Of a stretch of DNA of 64,000 nt, positions 17,007 through 26,690 are shown piece after piece. The stretch spans positions 346,609 through 410,608 of the forward strand of contig NZ_JACBJI010000001.1 of assembly GCF_013401995.1 (NCBI RefSeq). Direction: 5' to 3'. The number at the start of each line of letters is the position of its first letter. The stretch's first letter is position 1. Source of the DNA: Flavobacterium agri (GTDB taxonomy: Bacteria > Bacteroidota > Bacteroidia > Flavobacteriales > Flavobacteriaceae). The position numbers and the translations under genes are program-made. Below the pieces are notes generated by a model, which made no database searches, was not told the DNA's origin, and saw only the letters and a list, made by a program, of their open reading frames with translations.

Positions 17007-19300
17007 GTCGTTGCACTTTGGTCTATAGCCGTCGATAGGTTTTCCTCTACGAGTTCTTGGGGAATCGGTTTGATAGCGTTGCGGAAGGAAACCGAAATCT
17101 TCACGCCGCTTGCCGTTTCGAACAGAAGATTGCCGCCGAGTTCCTTTCCGAAACCTTTTATGAGTCTCATGCCAAGAGACGGCAATTCTTTTTCCGGAGA
17201 ATAATCGGGAATGCCGATGCCGTCGTCCTTTATTTCCAGTTTGATAAGGTCATTTTCGTTTTTCAACGAAATGGAAATCGTGCCGGCGGCGTCATCGGGA
17301 AACGCATGTTTGATCGCATTGGTCACGGCTTCGTTCAGGATGAGCCCTAAAGGAACGGCTTTCGTGGTGTCGAGTTCGACGGGGTCGACTTCGGTAACGA
17401 ACCTGATGCGTTGGCCTGTATCGAACGTAGCCTTGAAATACTCTACCAATTCCTTGATGTAAAGCCGCATGTCCACCGTCGTCATCGTATCGGATTGGTA
17501 CAGCTTTTTATGGATCAGCGACATAGAATGGATGCGGTGTTGGCTGTTCGCGATCGCCGCTTTGGCCTTTTCGTCCTTAAGGAAATGAGATTGCGTATTG
17601 AGCAGGCTCATCACCACTTGCAGGTTGTTCTTGACGCGGTGGTGTATTTCCTTGAGCAACCATTCCTTTTCCTTGAGCAGGCTTTGGAGCGTATCGTTCT
17701 TGAGTCCGATTTCGTTTTTGATGCGCCGGTTGATGCGATAACGCCTATAAACAAAAAAAACAATCATCAACAAAAGCCCGATGGCGCCCAAACCGATATT
17801 GCGCATTTGCGTCGCTTTCGAGATATGCGCCTGCTGGATTTCGTTTTTGCGATGCAGTTGCAACAAGCTTTTTTCCTTTTTTTCGGTCTCGTATTTTACC
17901 TGCATCTCGGCCACTTGTTTGGTCTTCTCTTTGTTGAGCATGGTTTCGCGTATGGCCATTTCCTTTTTGAGATGGGCGAGCGATGTCTCGTAATCGCCTT
18001 TGATGGAATCCAATCTAAAGAAAAGATGCGCTATACTTGCCTCAATTTCGGGGCTTTTGATTTTCGCGTTGAATTTTTTGTAGCGCTGGCCGTATGATCG
18101 GGCGCGTTCGTATTGCTTGGTGGCATACAGGTATTCGATGATCGGCGGATAAAGCGATTCCTGTCCGACCGCATCGGGTGCGAGTCCATCCGATTCGGAT
18201 ATGGCCATTTCGATATACTTTCCTGCGCCTTCATAATCTTTTAGAGTTAGGAAGTTCCTGATCAGTACGCTTCTGGTGATCATCTGGTATTCGGGCGGCA
18301 ATCTGTTGAAATGACGGTCGATGTTTTTGAGGAACATCAATGCCTCATCCTTGCGTTGGCTTTGCATGTACAATTCGAGTATGTTGCCCTCAAGTTGCAT
18401 CGTCGCCCCGAAATCGTTGTACAGCAGTGAAATCTCGTGGGCTTTCGAGAAGCTTTGCAAGGCACGGTCCACATCGCGTACATGAAAATTTGCAATTCCC
18501 GCATAGTTGTAGATCATGACCGCGTCCTGGCTGTCATCCGAATATTTTTCGGCAAGACGCATGGCGCGCAGCCCATAATCGACGGCGGCATCGTATTGGC
18601 CCATCGTATCGTAAAGTATGCTCATCCAGGCGTATACGAACTGCACTTTTTCTTCCTCAATCATCGCGTAAACGTCGAGGCTCTTCTTGAACAGGTCAAG
18701 TCCTTCCTGCATGCGGCCGGCTTTGGCGATGAATTCTGCCGCACGGCTCATCGCATAGGCCTGTTTTTTGAATTCGTGCTCGCTTCGGTACAGGTCGGCG
18801 GCTTTTTGTGCCGTCATCGCGACTTCGGGCGCTTCCCTCAAATTGATTTTGGCGTAGAACAACCCCATGTAGGCGTCGGCCAACTGCGATTTTTGGTGCG
18901 GCTCGAACAGGTCGACGGCTTTTTGGGCAAGTTCTTCGGCCTGGGCATAAATCCGTTGTCTTTCGGCTACGTTTTCATGACGTGCTTTTCGTTTGTTTAT
19001 GCGCGACAAAAGCGTGTAGCCCTTGCCCAATCCGGTTTTGTAATGAAGTTCCTCGCTGAGTTTTTCGGCTTTTTTGGTATAGAAAAACGAACTGTCCAAG
19101 GCTTTGGGTTTGGCTATTTTGTTGGATTCCGAAAAGTAGTTCCCGCCAAGCCGCAACAAGACATCGACTTGTGTGGAATCGGGTTTTGTCTTTACGAGAA
19201 GTTTGCGCAATTCCTTGTTCGAAAGCGAATCGGCGTTTTGGCAAAACACAAACGAAACCGCTCCAATCCAAAAAATAATCGGAAGTAAGATTCTGGACAT
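17003..19300 (-). CDS. TPR sensor histidine kinase (HisKA_2 type)
   Basis: 765 residues. A signal peptide (MSRILLPIIFWIGAVSFVFC) precedes a long periplasmic TPR solenoid (about 30-480), then a short coiled region and one transmembrane helix (NIGLGAIGLLLMIVFFVYRR). A cytoplasmic HisKA_2/HWE-like core has the H-box KEIHHRVKNNLQVVMSLLNT, LILNEAVTNAIKHAF and DDGIGIP. TPR-HisKA_2 kinases are typical of Bacteroidetes. The stimulus is unknown. It is co-transcribed with, and overlaps, the sigma-54 response regulator. The paralogous kinase at 35803-38049 has the same architecture. Confidence 0.92.
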   Translation of the reverse strand: MSRILLPIIFWIGAVSFVFCQNADSLSNKELRKLLVKTKPDSTQVDVLLRLGGNYFSESNKIAKPKALDSSFFYTKKAEKLSEELHYKTGLGKGYTLLSRINKRKARHENVAERQRIYAQAEELAQKAVDLFEPHQKSQLADAYMGLFYAKINLREAPEVAMTAQKAADLYRSEHEFKKQAYAMSRAAEFIAKAGRMQEGLDLFKKSLDVYAMIEEEKVQFVYAWMSILYDTMGQYDAAVDYGLRAMRLAEKYSDDSQDAVMIYNYAGIANFHVRDVDRALQSFSKAHEISLLYNDFGATMQLEGNILELYMQSQRKDEALMFLKNIDRHFNRLPPEYQMITRSVLIRNFLTLKDYEGAGKYIEMAISESDGLAPDAVGQESLYPPIIEYLYATKQYERARSYGQRYKKFNAKIKSPEIEASIAHLFFRLDSIKGDYETSLAHLKKEMAIRETMLNKEKTKQVAEMQVKYETEKKEKSLLQLHRKNEIQQAHISKATQMRNIGLGAIGLLLMIVFFVYRRYRINRRIKNEIGLKNDTLQSLLKEKEWLLKEIHHRVKNNLQVVMSLLNTQSHFLKDEKAKAAIANSQHRIHSMSLIHKKLYQSDTMTTVDMRLYIKELVEYFKATFDTGQRIRFVTEVDPVELDTTKAVPLGLILNEAVTNAIKHAFPDDAAGTISISLKNENDLIKLEIKDDGIGIPDYSPEKELPSLGMRLIKGFGKELGGNLLFETASGVKISVSFRNAIKPIPQELVEENLSTAIDQSATT

Positions 19301-19708
19301 GACGCATGAATATGGGTTAAACTACTCATTTATCGTTGTGGCAGAGAAGAGGTTGTCCGGGCATTACATAGGGTCTTAAAATTAGTGAAAAAATACCCAT
19401 CACAGCTTTGTTATCCGATGTTTTTCAGTCGCTGGATGCGAATGTGGACGTCTCTGGTTTATCGGTTTTTGCGACATCGTTTTTTTCGCTGTTTAGCGAA
19501 CCTACCGCGAATTTTCGTTGTGCGTTTTATGCTTCCAGATTCCTTGCGGAAAAAAATATCTATACGCTTTAGCCTTTGTTGATAAGGGTTTTGCAGAGAT
19601 TCCTTATCCGTTTTTCCATAATCGATTTTTTGGCTGGCATCAAGTTGGACTTCACCAAATCGGCTTTGACCGAGCCAACCTTATGTTCAACTTAAATATT
19701 CAAGACAA
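19301..19708. other. Intergenic region, no gene recognised
   Basis: 408 nt between the divergent TPR kinase and the first epoxide hydrolase. Short open frames occur but none looks coding. It must hold the promoters for both directions; no -24/-12 pair with correct spacing was found. Confidence 0.6.
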
Positions 19709-21025
19709 ATGAAAACGATTACCGAAAAGATCGGATGCAAAATGGCCTTCCGACACAGATTGATCCAGCTTTTACTATTGCTTGCCGCGCCCATTTGCAT
19801 GGCACAGAACACGGCTTTGGCGGCGAGTGCCGTCTCCGGCGAGATCCGTCCTTTTAAAGTGAGCTTTTCCAAGGCCGACCTTGACGATTTGCGACATCGC
19901 ATAAAGAGCACGAAGCTCCCCGAAAAGGAAACCGTCAACGACTTTTCGCAAGGCGTGCCTCTAAAGACCATCAAGGAATTGACCGAGTACTGGGCCAACG
20001 ACTACGACCTTGACAAACTTGAAGCGAAATTGAACGCCTATCCGCAATTCATTACGAACATTGATGGGCTTGACATCCATTTCATCCACGTGCGCTCCAA
20101 AGAACCTAAAGCGATGCCTTTGATCCTTGCGCACGGTTGGCCCGGTTCTACGATAGAGCTCATGAAGATCATTGACCCGCTGACCAATCCGAAAGCGTAT
20201 GGAGGCAAGGCCGAAGATGCGTTCGATGTCGTGATTCCGTCCATGCCGGGTTATGGTTTTTCGGGCAAGCCGACCTCTACGGGTTGGGGACCGGAACGCA
20301 TCGCAAGCGCGTATACCGAACTCATGAAACGTCTCGGATATAAAAAATTTCTTGCCCAAGGCGGCGACTGGGGTGCGCTAATCGTAGATATGATGGGCGT
20401 ACAGGCACCGCCCGAACTGGTCGCCATCCATACCAACATGGCGGGAGCCGTCCCACCCGAAATCGATAAGGCGGCTTTTACGGGAGCACCGATGCCGTCG
20501 GGTCTTTCTGCCGATGAACGCTATGCGTACGAACGACTCGCTTTCTTTTATAAATCGGGATTGGCCTATGCGCTCGAAATGGCAAACCGTCCGCAGTCGT
20601 TGGCGGCCTTGTCTGATTCGCCGGTCGGGCTTGCGACTTTTTTGCTCGACCACGACGCTTTGAGCCTCGAGATGATCGCGCGTTCTTTCGCCGGACAAAA
20701 AGAAGGGCTTTCACCCGATGACGTGCTCGACAACGTTTCTATGTACTGGCTTACGAACACGGCCGTGTCCTCATCGCGTCTTTATTGGGAAAACAAACTG
20801 GCCTTCTTCGCGCCCAAGAACGTAAAAATCCCGGTTGCCGTGAGCGTGTTCCCCGACGAAATCTATGCGGCTCCCAAAAGTTGGGCAGAGAAAGCTTATC
20901 CGAACCTCATCTATTATAACAAAGTAGGGAAAGGCGGCCATTTTGCGGCTTGGGAACAACCCAAACTTTTCGTGGAGGAATTGCGTGCCGCTTTCGGAAA
21001 ATTGCGCAAACCGGTAAAAGGCTGA
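19709..21025 (+). CDS. Exported epoxide-hydrolase-type alpha/beta hydrolase, copy 1
   Basis: 438 residues. A signal-like segment (LLLLAAPICMAQ) is followed by the epoxide hydrolase N-terminal domain (IRPFKVSFSKADLDDLRHRI through YWANDYDLDKLEAKLNAYPQF). The alpha/beta hydrolase core has HGWPGS (oxyanion loop), GYGFSGKP, the nucleophile elbow QGGDWGA and the C-terminal catalytic His in GGHFAAWEQP. The family adds water to epoxides through an aspartyl-ester intermediate. It is the first of three tandem paralogues and the only one with a clear export signal, so it probably acts in the periplasm while the others are cytosolic. Confidence 0.88.
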   Translation: MKTITEKIGCKMAFRHRLIQLLLLLAAPICMAQNTALAASAVSGEIRPFKVSFSKADLDDLRHRIKSTKLPEKETVNDFSQGVPLKTIKELTEYWANDYDLDKLEAKLNAYPQFITNIDGLDIHFIHVRSKEPKAMPLILAHGWPGSTIELMKIIDPLTNPKAYGGKAEDAFDVVIPSMPGYGFSGKPTSTGWGPERIASAYTELMKRLGYKKFLAQGGDWGALIVDMMGVQAPPELVAIHTNMAGAVPPEIDKAAFTGAPMPSGLSADERYAYERLAFFYKSGLAYALEMANRPQSLAALSDSPVGLATFLLDHDALSLEMIARSFAGQKEGLSPDDVLDNVSMYWLTNTAVSSSRLYWENKLAFFAPKNVKIPVAVSVFPDEIYAAPKSWAEKAYPNLIYYNKVGKGGHFAAWEQPKLFVEELRAAFGKLRKPVKG

Positions 21026-21052
21026 TTGTCGATAAATCTAAAAACAATCGAC

Positions 21053-22306
21053 ATGAGAACCGCTCAAACTACAATTGTGCCGACGGTCGATGATCCGCAG
21101 GCCATACGTCCGTTCGAGGTACAATTTTTACAAAACGACCTTGACGACCTGCGCCAACGGGTTACTGCAACGAGATTCCCCGAAAAGGAAACCGTCGACG
21201 ACAATTCACAAGGCATTCCGCTCAAGACCGTCAAGGCTATCGCGAAGTATTGGGCCAACGACTATGATTTCGGGAAACTGCAAAGGAAACTTAACGCTTA
21301 TCCGCAGTTCGTTACCGAAATAGGCGGTTTGGATATTCACTTTATCCATGTACGCGCCAAAGAACGCAACGCGTTGCCGATCATCATTACGCATGGTTGG
21401 CCCGGATCGGTGCTCCATCAGATGAAAATAATTTGTGCGCTGGCCAATCCGACTTCGTATGGAGGTAAGGCCGAGGATGCGTTTGACGTCATCATCCCGT
21501 CGATACCGGGTTTCGGTTTTTCAGGCAAGCCCAATGCTACGGGCTGGAATCCTACGCGTATCGCTTCGGCCTGGATCGAACTTATGAAACGCCTCGGCTA
21601 TGACCGGTTTGTAGCTCAAGGTGGCGATTGGGGCGCGCTTATCACCGAACAGATCGGCGTGCTTGCGCCACCGGAACTCATAGGATTGCATACCAATATG
21701 CCCGCAGCCGTGCCTGCTTATATAGATCGTGCGGCCGCATTCGGAGAAGCTTTGCCATCGGAAATTCCATCTGAAGAAAGACAGGCTTACGAAGACTTGG
21801 CTTTCGTGTACAAACGGGTTTATTACGCCCATTATATGGCGAGTCGCCCTCAGACTTTGGCGGCTTTGGCGGATTCTCCCGTCGGAATGGCGGCGTTCAT
21901 GGCCGATTTCGATGCTCGCGGGCTCGAGCTCATACAGCGCGCTTTCGATGGGGTGGAGGAAGGCATTTCGAGAGATGACCTGCTAGACAATTTCTCGTTG
22001 TTCTGGCTCACGAATACCGCGGTTTCGGCCGGTCGTATTTATTGGGAAAACAAGCTGCCGTATTTCAGTCCCAAAGGCATTGAAGTGCCTGTTGCTGTAA
22101 GCGTGTTCCCCGATGAGCTGTATCGATGTCCGAAAAGTTGGGCAGAGGTTGCTTATCCGAATCTTATCCATTACAACAAGCTTGAGAAAGGCGGCCATTT
22201 CCCTGCATGGGAACAGCCCGAAATCTTCGTGGACGAGCTTCGGAACGCGTTGCGAAAACTGCGTACGACAAAAAGATCTCATGAGAATTATTCAATAACA
22301 ATTTAA
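21053..22306 (+). CDS. Epoxide-hydrolase-type alpha/beta hydrolase, copy 2
   Basis: 417 residues from the ATG at 21053 (MRTAQTTIVPTVDDPQAIRP). It has the same EHN domain and catalytic motifs as its neighbours: HGWPGS, GFGFSGKP, QGGDWGA and GGHFPAWEQP. There is no signal peptide, so it is predicted to be cytoplasmic. It lies 27 nt after copy 1 and 2 nt before copy 3, so it is the middle gene of a three-gene operon. It is the most divergent of the three in the cap region (AAVPAYIDRAAAFGEALPSE), which suggests a different substrate range. Confidence 0.88.
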   Translation: MRTAQTTIVPTVDDPQAIRPFEVQFLQNDLDDLRQRVTATRFPEKETVDDNSQGIPLKTVKAIAKYWANDYDFGKLQRKLNAYPQFVTEIGGLDIHFIHVRAKERNALPIIITHGWPGSVLHQMKIICALANPTSYGGKAEDAFDVIIPSIPGFGFSGKPNATGWNPTRIASAWIELMKRLGYDRFVAQGGDWGALITEQIGVLAPPELIGLHTNMPAAVPAYIDRAAAFGEALPSEIPSEERQAYEDLAFVYKRVYYAHYMASRPQTLAALADSPVGMAAFMADFDARGLELIQRAFDGVEEGISRDDLLDNFSLFWLTNTAVSAGRIYWENKLPYFSPKGIEVPVAVSVFPDELYRCPKSWAEVAYPNLIHYNKLEKGGHFPAWEQPEIFVDELRNALRKLRTTKRSHENYSITI

Positions 22307-22308
22307 AA

Positions 22309-23523
22309 ATGAAAACAATGAAAAGTACAGAAAACACAATGACGATGGAGGCCACCGAAATCCGTCCGTTCAGGGCAAGTTTCTCCAAAAGCGAACTCGA
22401 CGACCTGCGCCGCCGCATCGCCGCGACCAAATTCCCCGAAAAGGAAACGGTAAACGATTTTTCGCAAGGCGTGCCTCTCAAAACGATCAAGCAGCTCACA
22501 GAATATTGGGCAAACGATTACGATCTTGACGGATTTGAAGACCGCGTGAACGCCTATCCGCAGTTCATCACTACGATCGACGGTCTCGACATCCATTTCG
22601 TGCACGTCAAGTCGAAAGAGGCCAATGCGTTGCCGATCATCATTACGCACGGTTGGCCCGGATCGGTGATCGAGCAGATGAAAATCATCGGACCGTTGAC
22701 CGACCCCGTCAAATACGGCGGCAAGGCAGAAGACGCTTTCGATGTCGTGATCCCTTCTATGCCGGGTTACGGTTTTTCGGGCAAACCGACCAACACAGGT
22801 TGGGGACCAGATCACATCGCATCGGCCTGGAGCGAACTCATGCAACGATTGGGTTACAACAAGTTCCTTGCCCAAGGCGGTGACTGGGGCGCGCTCGTGA
22901 CCGACCAGATCGGGGTTCTTGCGCCTCCGGGGCTCATGGGCATACACACCAACATGCCCGGTGCGGTTCCTGCTGCTTTGGATAAGGCGGCCTTTTCAAG
23001 TGAACCGGCTCCGGCCAACCTTTCGGCAGAAGAACGCTATGCATACGATCAGCTCGAGTTCGTTTACAGGCATGTGTTCTATGCGTTTTACATGGCGAGC
23101 CGCCCGCAAACTTTGGTAGGTCTTACCGATTCTCCGGTCGGATTGGCGACTTTCCTTATCGATCACGACGCCAGAAGCCTTGAATTGATCGCACGTTCTT
23201 TTGCAGGACAACAGGAAGGCCTTACGCCCGATGACGTGCTGGACAACGTGACTTTGTTCTGGCTGACCAATACAGGTGTGTCCGCGTCACGACTTTATTG
23301 GGAAAACAAATTCGCGTATTTCAGTCCCAAAGGCGTAAAAGTGCCTGTAGCGGTAAGTGCTTTCCCCGATGAGCTTTACCAATGTCCGAGAAATTGGGCA
23401 GAAGAGGCGTATCCGAACCTGATCCACTATAACAAAGTGGCCAAAGGCGGACATTTCGCGGCTTGGGAACAACCTGCGATCCTTGTCAACGAGCTTCGTA
23501 CGGCGTTCCGTCAGTTGCGTTGA
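22309..23523 (+). CDS. Epoxide-hydrolase-type alpha/beta hydrolase, copy 3
   Basis: 404 residues, no signal peptide. EHN domain from about residue 15 (IRPFRASFSKSELDDLRRRI), then HGWPGS, GYGFSGKPTNTGWGP, QGGDWGALVTDQIGV and GGHFAAWEQP. It is closer to copy 1 than to copy 2 in many stretches (DDVLDNV, FAGQ, SPVGLATFL), which suggests two duplication steps. It is followed by a strong terminator hairpin at 23545. Confidence 0.88.
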   Translation: MKTMKSTENTMTMEATEIRPFRASFSKSELDDLRRRIAATKFPEKETVNDFSQGVPLKTIKQLTEYWANDYDLDGFEDRVNAYPQFITTIDGLDIHFVHVKSKEANALPIIITHGWPGSVIEQMKIIGPLTDPVKYGGKAEDAFDVVIPSMPGYGFSGKPTNTGWGPDHIASAWSELMQRLGYNKFLAQGGDWGALVTDQIGVLAPPGLMGIHTNMPGAVPAALDKAAFSSEPAPANLSAEERYAYDQLEFVYRHVFYAFYMASRPQTLVGLTDSPVGLATFLIDHDARSLELIARSFAGQQEGLTPDDVLDNVTLFWLTNTGVSASRLYWENKFAYFSPKGVKVPVAVSAFPDELYQCPRNWAEEAYPNLIHYNKVAKGGHFAAWEQPAILVNELRTAFRQLR

Positions 23524-23544
23524 GGTTTCGTTTAGACTGTTGTG

Positions 23545-23575
23545 GAAGGGCGGTGATTGGCTGCCCTTCTTTTTA
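23545..23575 (+). terminator. Rho-independent terminator of the epoxide hydrolase operon
   Basis: Perfect arms GAAGGGC (23545-23551) and GCCCTTC (23563-23569) followed by TTTTT, 22 nt after the stop of copy 3. Confidence 0.8.
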
Positions 23576-23719
23576 GAATACAAAATATAGTGTGTTGATT
23601 TTTAAGTTGTTGTGTAAAATTTGTAACTTTCATCAGATTTCGAAATGTTCGTTTTCTACAAGTCAATTCAGTTCCGATCGGAATCCCTTACAAACATGAG
23701 ATACTTCTAAAAATTCAAT

Positions 23720-24493
23720 GTGATGATAGAAAAATTATCCAACCTTCCGAATCCGTGGCAGATACTCAACGATCCGGCGTCGATAATCGTAATCGGTATA
23801 TTTTTGTGCCTGATGGTGGCCGAAGCCGTATTCCCGGGACGGCCTTTGCCCAAAATACGATATTGGAAACTCAAGGGAATCGTGGCTTTTGTGGTTTATT
23901 TTTTCCTCTCGTCTTACCTGCCGCTGATCTGGAACGATTTCCTCTCAGGCTACCAAATCATCGATATGTCTGGGCTCGGCGATTATTGGGGTGCGTTAGT
24001 GGCTTTGTTGATTTATGAGTTCGGCGTGTATGTTTGGCATCGCGCCATGCACAAGAACAATGTGTTGTGGCGGGTTTTTCATCAGATGCACCACAGTGCC
24101 GAGCGCGTGGATACGTACGGGACTTTCTTTTTCAGCCCGATGGACATGATTGGGTTCACTTTTCTTACGAGCCTCGCGTTGGTCTGGATTGGAGGCTTTA
24201 CGCCCCAGGCGACGATTTACGCGATTTACGGTGCGACGTTTTTGGCCGTCATCCAACATACCAACATCAGGACGCCTCAATGGATGGGCTATATTTTCCA
24301 GCGGCCCGAATCGCATTCGGTACATCATGAAAAAGGGGTGCACGCGTTCAATTATTCCGACTTGCCGTTGTTCGATATTTTATTGGGCACGTTCCGCAAT
24401 CCGAAGGAATTTGCGCATGAGACTGGTTTTTATGACGGAGCTTCGGGAAAAATCGGGGCGATGATGTTGTTTAGGGACGTAAATAAGGGATAA
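23720..24493 (+). CDS. Sterol desaturase / fatty acid hydroxylase family membrane enzyme
   Basis: 257 residues with several transmembrane segments (IIVIGIFLCLMVAEAVF, IVAFVVYFFLSSYLPLI, FLTSLALVWIGGF). The di-iron histidine clusters of the family are HRAMH, HQMHHSAERVDT and HSVHH, at the expected spacing. Members hydroxylate or desaturate lipids using a membrane-embedded di-iron centre and O2. The substrate cannot be inferred; no carotenoid or sterol genes are adjacent. Monocistronic in appearance. Confidence 0.87.
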   Translation: MMIEKLSNLPNPWQILNDPASIIVIGIFLCLMVAEAVFPGRPLPKIRYWKLKGIVAFVVYFFLSSYLPLIWNDFLSGYQIIDMSGLGDYWGALVALLIYEFGVYVWHRAMHKNNVLWRVFHQMHHSAERVDTYGTFFFSPMDMIGFTFLTSLALVWIGGFTPQATIYAIYGATFLAVIQHTNIRTPQWMGYIFQRPESHSVHHEKGVHAFNYSDLPLFDILLGTFRNPKEFAHETGFYDGASGKIGAMMLFRDVNKG

Positions 24494-24553
24494 ATGCCAG
24501 ATAGTTGGATGATAAGAAAGCCGCTGTTGCGGTTTTTTTGTTGCTTGGCCGAC

Positions 24554-24626
24554 GCTGCGCCGAATCTTCTGGCCCCGAAAATTTATGTGAATACGAATCG
24601 GGGAAAGTTCATACATTTATCAACCG
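24554..24626 (+). repeat. Decayed copy of the 240-bp junction repeat
   Basis: Begins GCTGCGCCGAATCTTC and ends GGGGAAAGTTCATACATTTA then TCAACCGTAGC. These match the middle and right end of the repeats at 54604, 57294 and 61457, with the central part deleted. Like those copies it lies directly upstream of a plus-strand gene. Confidence 0.7.
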
Positions 24627-24653
24627 TAGCAAATTTGATCCAATAAGGCACCT

Positions 24654-25295
24654 ATGGCACTTTCTCCAAAAGCGGAAAACATTTTAAGTCGAATAGACGA
24701 CAAAACCAAACTCGGTGACTTAAGGAAAATTGCCGCCGAAATCAAAAAAGATCATGTGCTGGCAATGGAACTTTGGGATTCAGGAACGTTTTTGCCGAGG
24801 CAATTGTCCATCCTGATTATGGATAACAAGCTTCTTTCGCAGGAATCGATCGACAAACTGGACCGCGATATACGAACTCATCCGTTCGATGAGCGCAATC
24901 ATTTGACGGATTGGTTGATGGCCAATCAGCTTACTAAAAACAAGAAGACGATCGAGTTGATCCAATCTTGGGAAAATAGCCTTTCCTCACTCCAAAGACG
25001 CGTGTTTTGGTATTACCAGGGAAGATTGAGATGGGTCGGACAAGTCCCGCCTGACGACACGGAAAACATATTGTCCGCCATCGAAAGTAAAATCGAAAAT
25101 GAAGCGCCCGAAGTGCAATGGGCCATGAATTTTACCGCAGGCTGGATTGGCGTTTATGATAAGAAGTATCGGAACCGTTGCGTAGCGCTTGGCGAGCGAA
25201 CTGGCCTTTACAAGAGCAAGATGGTATCGAAAGGATGTACGCCCGAATATTTGCCCGAGTTCATCGCGATCGAAAGCGATAAGAGAAAGATATAG
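24654..25295 (+). CDS. DNA alkylation repair protein, AlkD-like
   Basis: 213 residues composed of HEAT-like helical repeats, matching the DNA alkylation repair enzyme family (AlkD-type glycosylase for 3-methyladenine and 7-methylguanine). Typical blocks are KLGDLRKIAAEIKKDHVLAMELWDSG, HLTDWLMAN and QWAMNFTAGWIGVYD, and a C-terminal KGCTPEYLPEFI. It starts a plus-strand run of accessory genes right after a decayed junction repeat. The ATG at 24654 is the only plausible start. Confidence 0.8.
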   Translation: MALSPKAENILSRIDDKTKLGDLRKIAAEIKKDHVLAMELWDSGTFLPRQLSILIMDNKLLSQESIDKLDRDIRTHPFDERNHLTDWLMANQLTKNKKTIELIQSWENSLSSLQRRVFWYYQGRLRWVGQVPPDDTENILSAIESKIENEAPEVQWAMNFTAGWIGVYDKKYRNRCVALGERTGLYKSKMVSKGCTPEYLPEFIAIESDKRKI

Positions 25296-25319
25296 CCGAC
25301 GAATGAACCGCAAATTAAA

Positions 25320-25856
25320 ATGAGCCTTAAATTTTCACCTATCGATTTCTACAAGGAGCTCGAATCTTCGCTGCCGACAAGCACTGAAGACCAAAGAAAA
25401 GTATGGGCGACTGCCATTATCGAAAAAAGCATAGCCATCAAAGATCTTTCGGGATTATTGAAAGGCGAACAGAAAATCGCCTCTCGGTTTCTGTGGCTGT
25501 TGGGAAGGATCGGAATGTCAAATCCGAATACGTTATTTGTCGAACTTCCTTTTTTATTGGATTTTTGTGACCAGGTCAATCCTATCTACAAAATGTCCTT
25601 TGCCAATTTTTGGCTGATCGCAGGCGTTCCTCCCGAAAATGAAGGAAAAGCGATCGACTTGTCGTTCAAATGGCTTTTGTCTGCCGATACGAATGTCACG
25701 ATCAAATCCAGATCGCTTTCGGTGCTGTTCAAACTCACAAAAAAATACCCTGAACTCAAAAACGAGCTAAAATTTTGTCTGGAAGACCAGATGGACAAGC
25801 ACTCGAACGAATTTAGAAAGAAAGCTACCAAAATACTTCTGGAAATAAGTCAGTAA
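25320..25856 (+). CDS. Hypothetical HEAT-like helical protein
   Basis: 178 residues, no signal peptide. It is helical throughout, with repeat-like segments (IASRFLWLLGRIGMSNPNTL, SFANFWLIAGVPPENEGKAI, SRSLSVLFKLTKKYPELKNE) that suggest a short armadillo/HEAT solenoid. It follows the AlkD-like gene by 24 nt and probably shares its transcript. Function unknown; a link to DNA repair rests on position alone. Confidence 0.65.
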   Translation: MSLKFSPIDFYKELESSLPTSTEDQRKVWATAIIEKSIAIKDLSGLLKGEQKIASRFLWLLGRIGMSNPNTLFVELPFLLDFCDQVNPIYKMSFANFWLIAGVPPENEGKAIDLSFKWLLSADTNVTIKSRSLSVLFKLTKKYPELKNELKFCLEDQMDKHSNEFRKKATKILLEISQ

Positions 25857-25922
25857 TCTGCTGTTAACCGCGGCTCGTCTCCAGTTCACGCGAACGAATC
25901 TTTTCTTAACTTCGTCAGCATC

Positions 25923-26675
25923 ATGATTTACAATATTCTAAACGGTGATGCGCTTGCTTATAGTTTTCCCGACAGTAAAATCGAAGGAGACATAATCGTT
26001 GTCAGGGAAGCGCTTATTGACGGAGACTTGTCGGGAAATGACCTGCACGCCTTCTGGCATTCAAGGGCTGAATACCTGCAATCGACAGAATCGGAGTATC
26101 ACGACAAAGTGGTAAGTGAATTTGAAAAAATAAGGAATGCTCCCGAGGATTCCGAATTCAATCTTTGGTTTGAGTACGACCTGTTTTGCCAGGTAAACAT
26201 GTGGTTTGTCATTTGGGTCATCAATAGTTTTTCGGCAAAGAAAAAAGTGTATGCGGTTTACACATCTTATCTGGACAGCAGCAGCAAGCATTTTTGGAAC
26301 GGGTTCGGACCGGCCGATTCCGATCAACTTCAAGTTTGTTTTTCCGACAGAATCCTTTTAAACGATAATGATCTGCAATTAGCGGATGACTTATGGACGG
26401 CTTATAAAAACGGCGCCCTCGAGCAATTGGCCCGGCTTGCGACACATCGATCTTCTGCTTTTCCTTATTTACGGGAAGTAGTGGAAGCGCATATCGGGCG
26501 TTTCCCGAAAGAGGGTACGAAAGCAAGGCCTGAACGAGTTTTGGAAGACATAATTAAAAATAGTTCGACCGACTTTCACGAAGTATGCAAAGAGTTTTGG
26601 AGAAGGGAAGCCATTTATGGATTCGGCGACACCCAAGTAAAAGAGCTTTATGATAAAGTGATGTGTCATCGCTGA
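25923..26675 (+). CDS. DUF1835-type protein
   Basis: 250 residues. The N-terminus MIYNILNGDALAYSFPDSKI with VVREALIDGDLSG and the internal NLWFEYDLFCQVNMWFVIW are typical of the DUF1835 family. The C-terminal half is helical (HRSSAFPYLREVVEAHIGRF). The family is widespread and of unknown function. An attC-like sequence (AACCGCGGC, then CTTAACTTCGTC) fills the 66-nt gap before it. Confidence 0.75.
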   Translation: MIYNILNGDALAYSFPDSKIEGDIIVVREALIDGDLSGNDLHAFWHSRAEYLQSTESEYHDKVVSEFEKIRNAPEDSEFNLWFEYDLFCQVNMWFVIWVINSFSAKKKVYAVYTSYLDSSSKHFWNGFGPADSDQLQVCFSDRILLNDNDLQLADDLWTAYKNGALEQLARLATHRSSAFPYLREVVEAHIGRFPKEGTKARPERVLEDIIKNSSTDFHEVCKEFWRREAIYGFGDTQVKELYDKVMCHR

Positions 26676-26690
26676 AAACCCATCCGCAAA

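Noticed and set aside
19385..19582. Possible small gene in the gap before the epoxide hydrolases
   Set aside because: 65 codons rich in Arg, Phe and Leu with no signal or family; looks non-coding.
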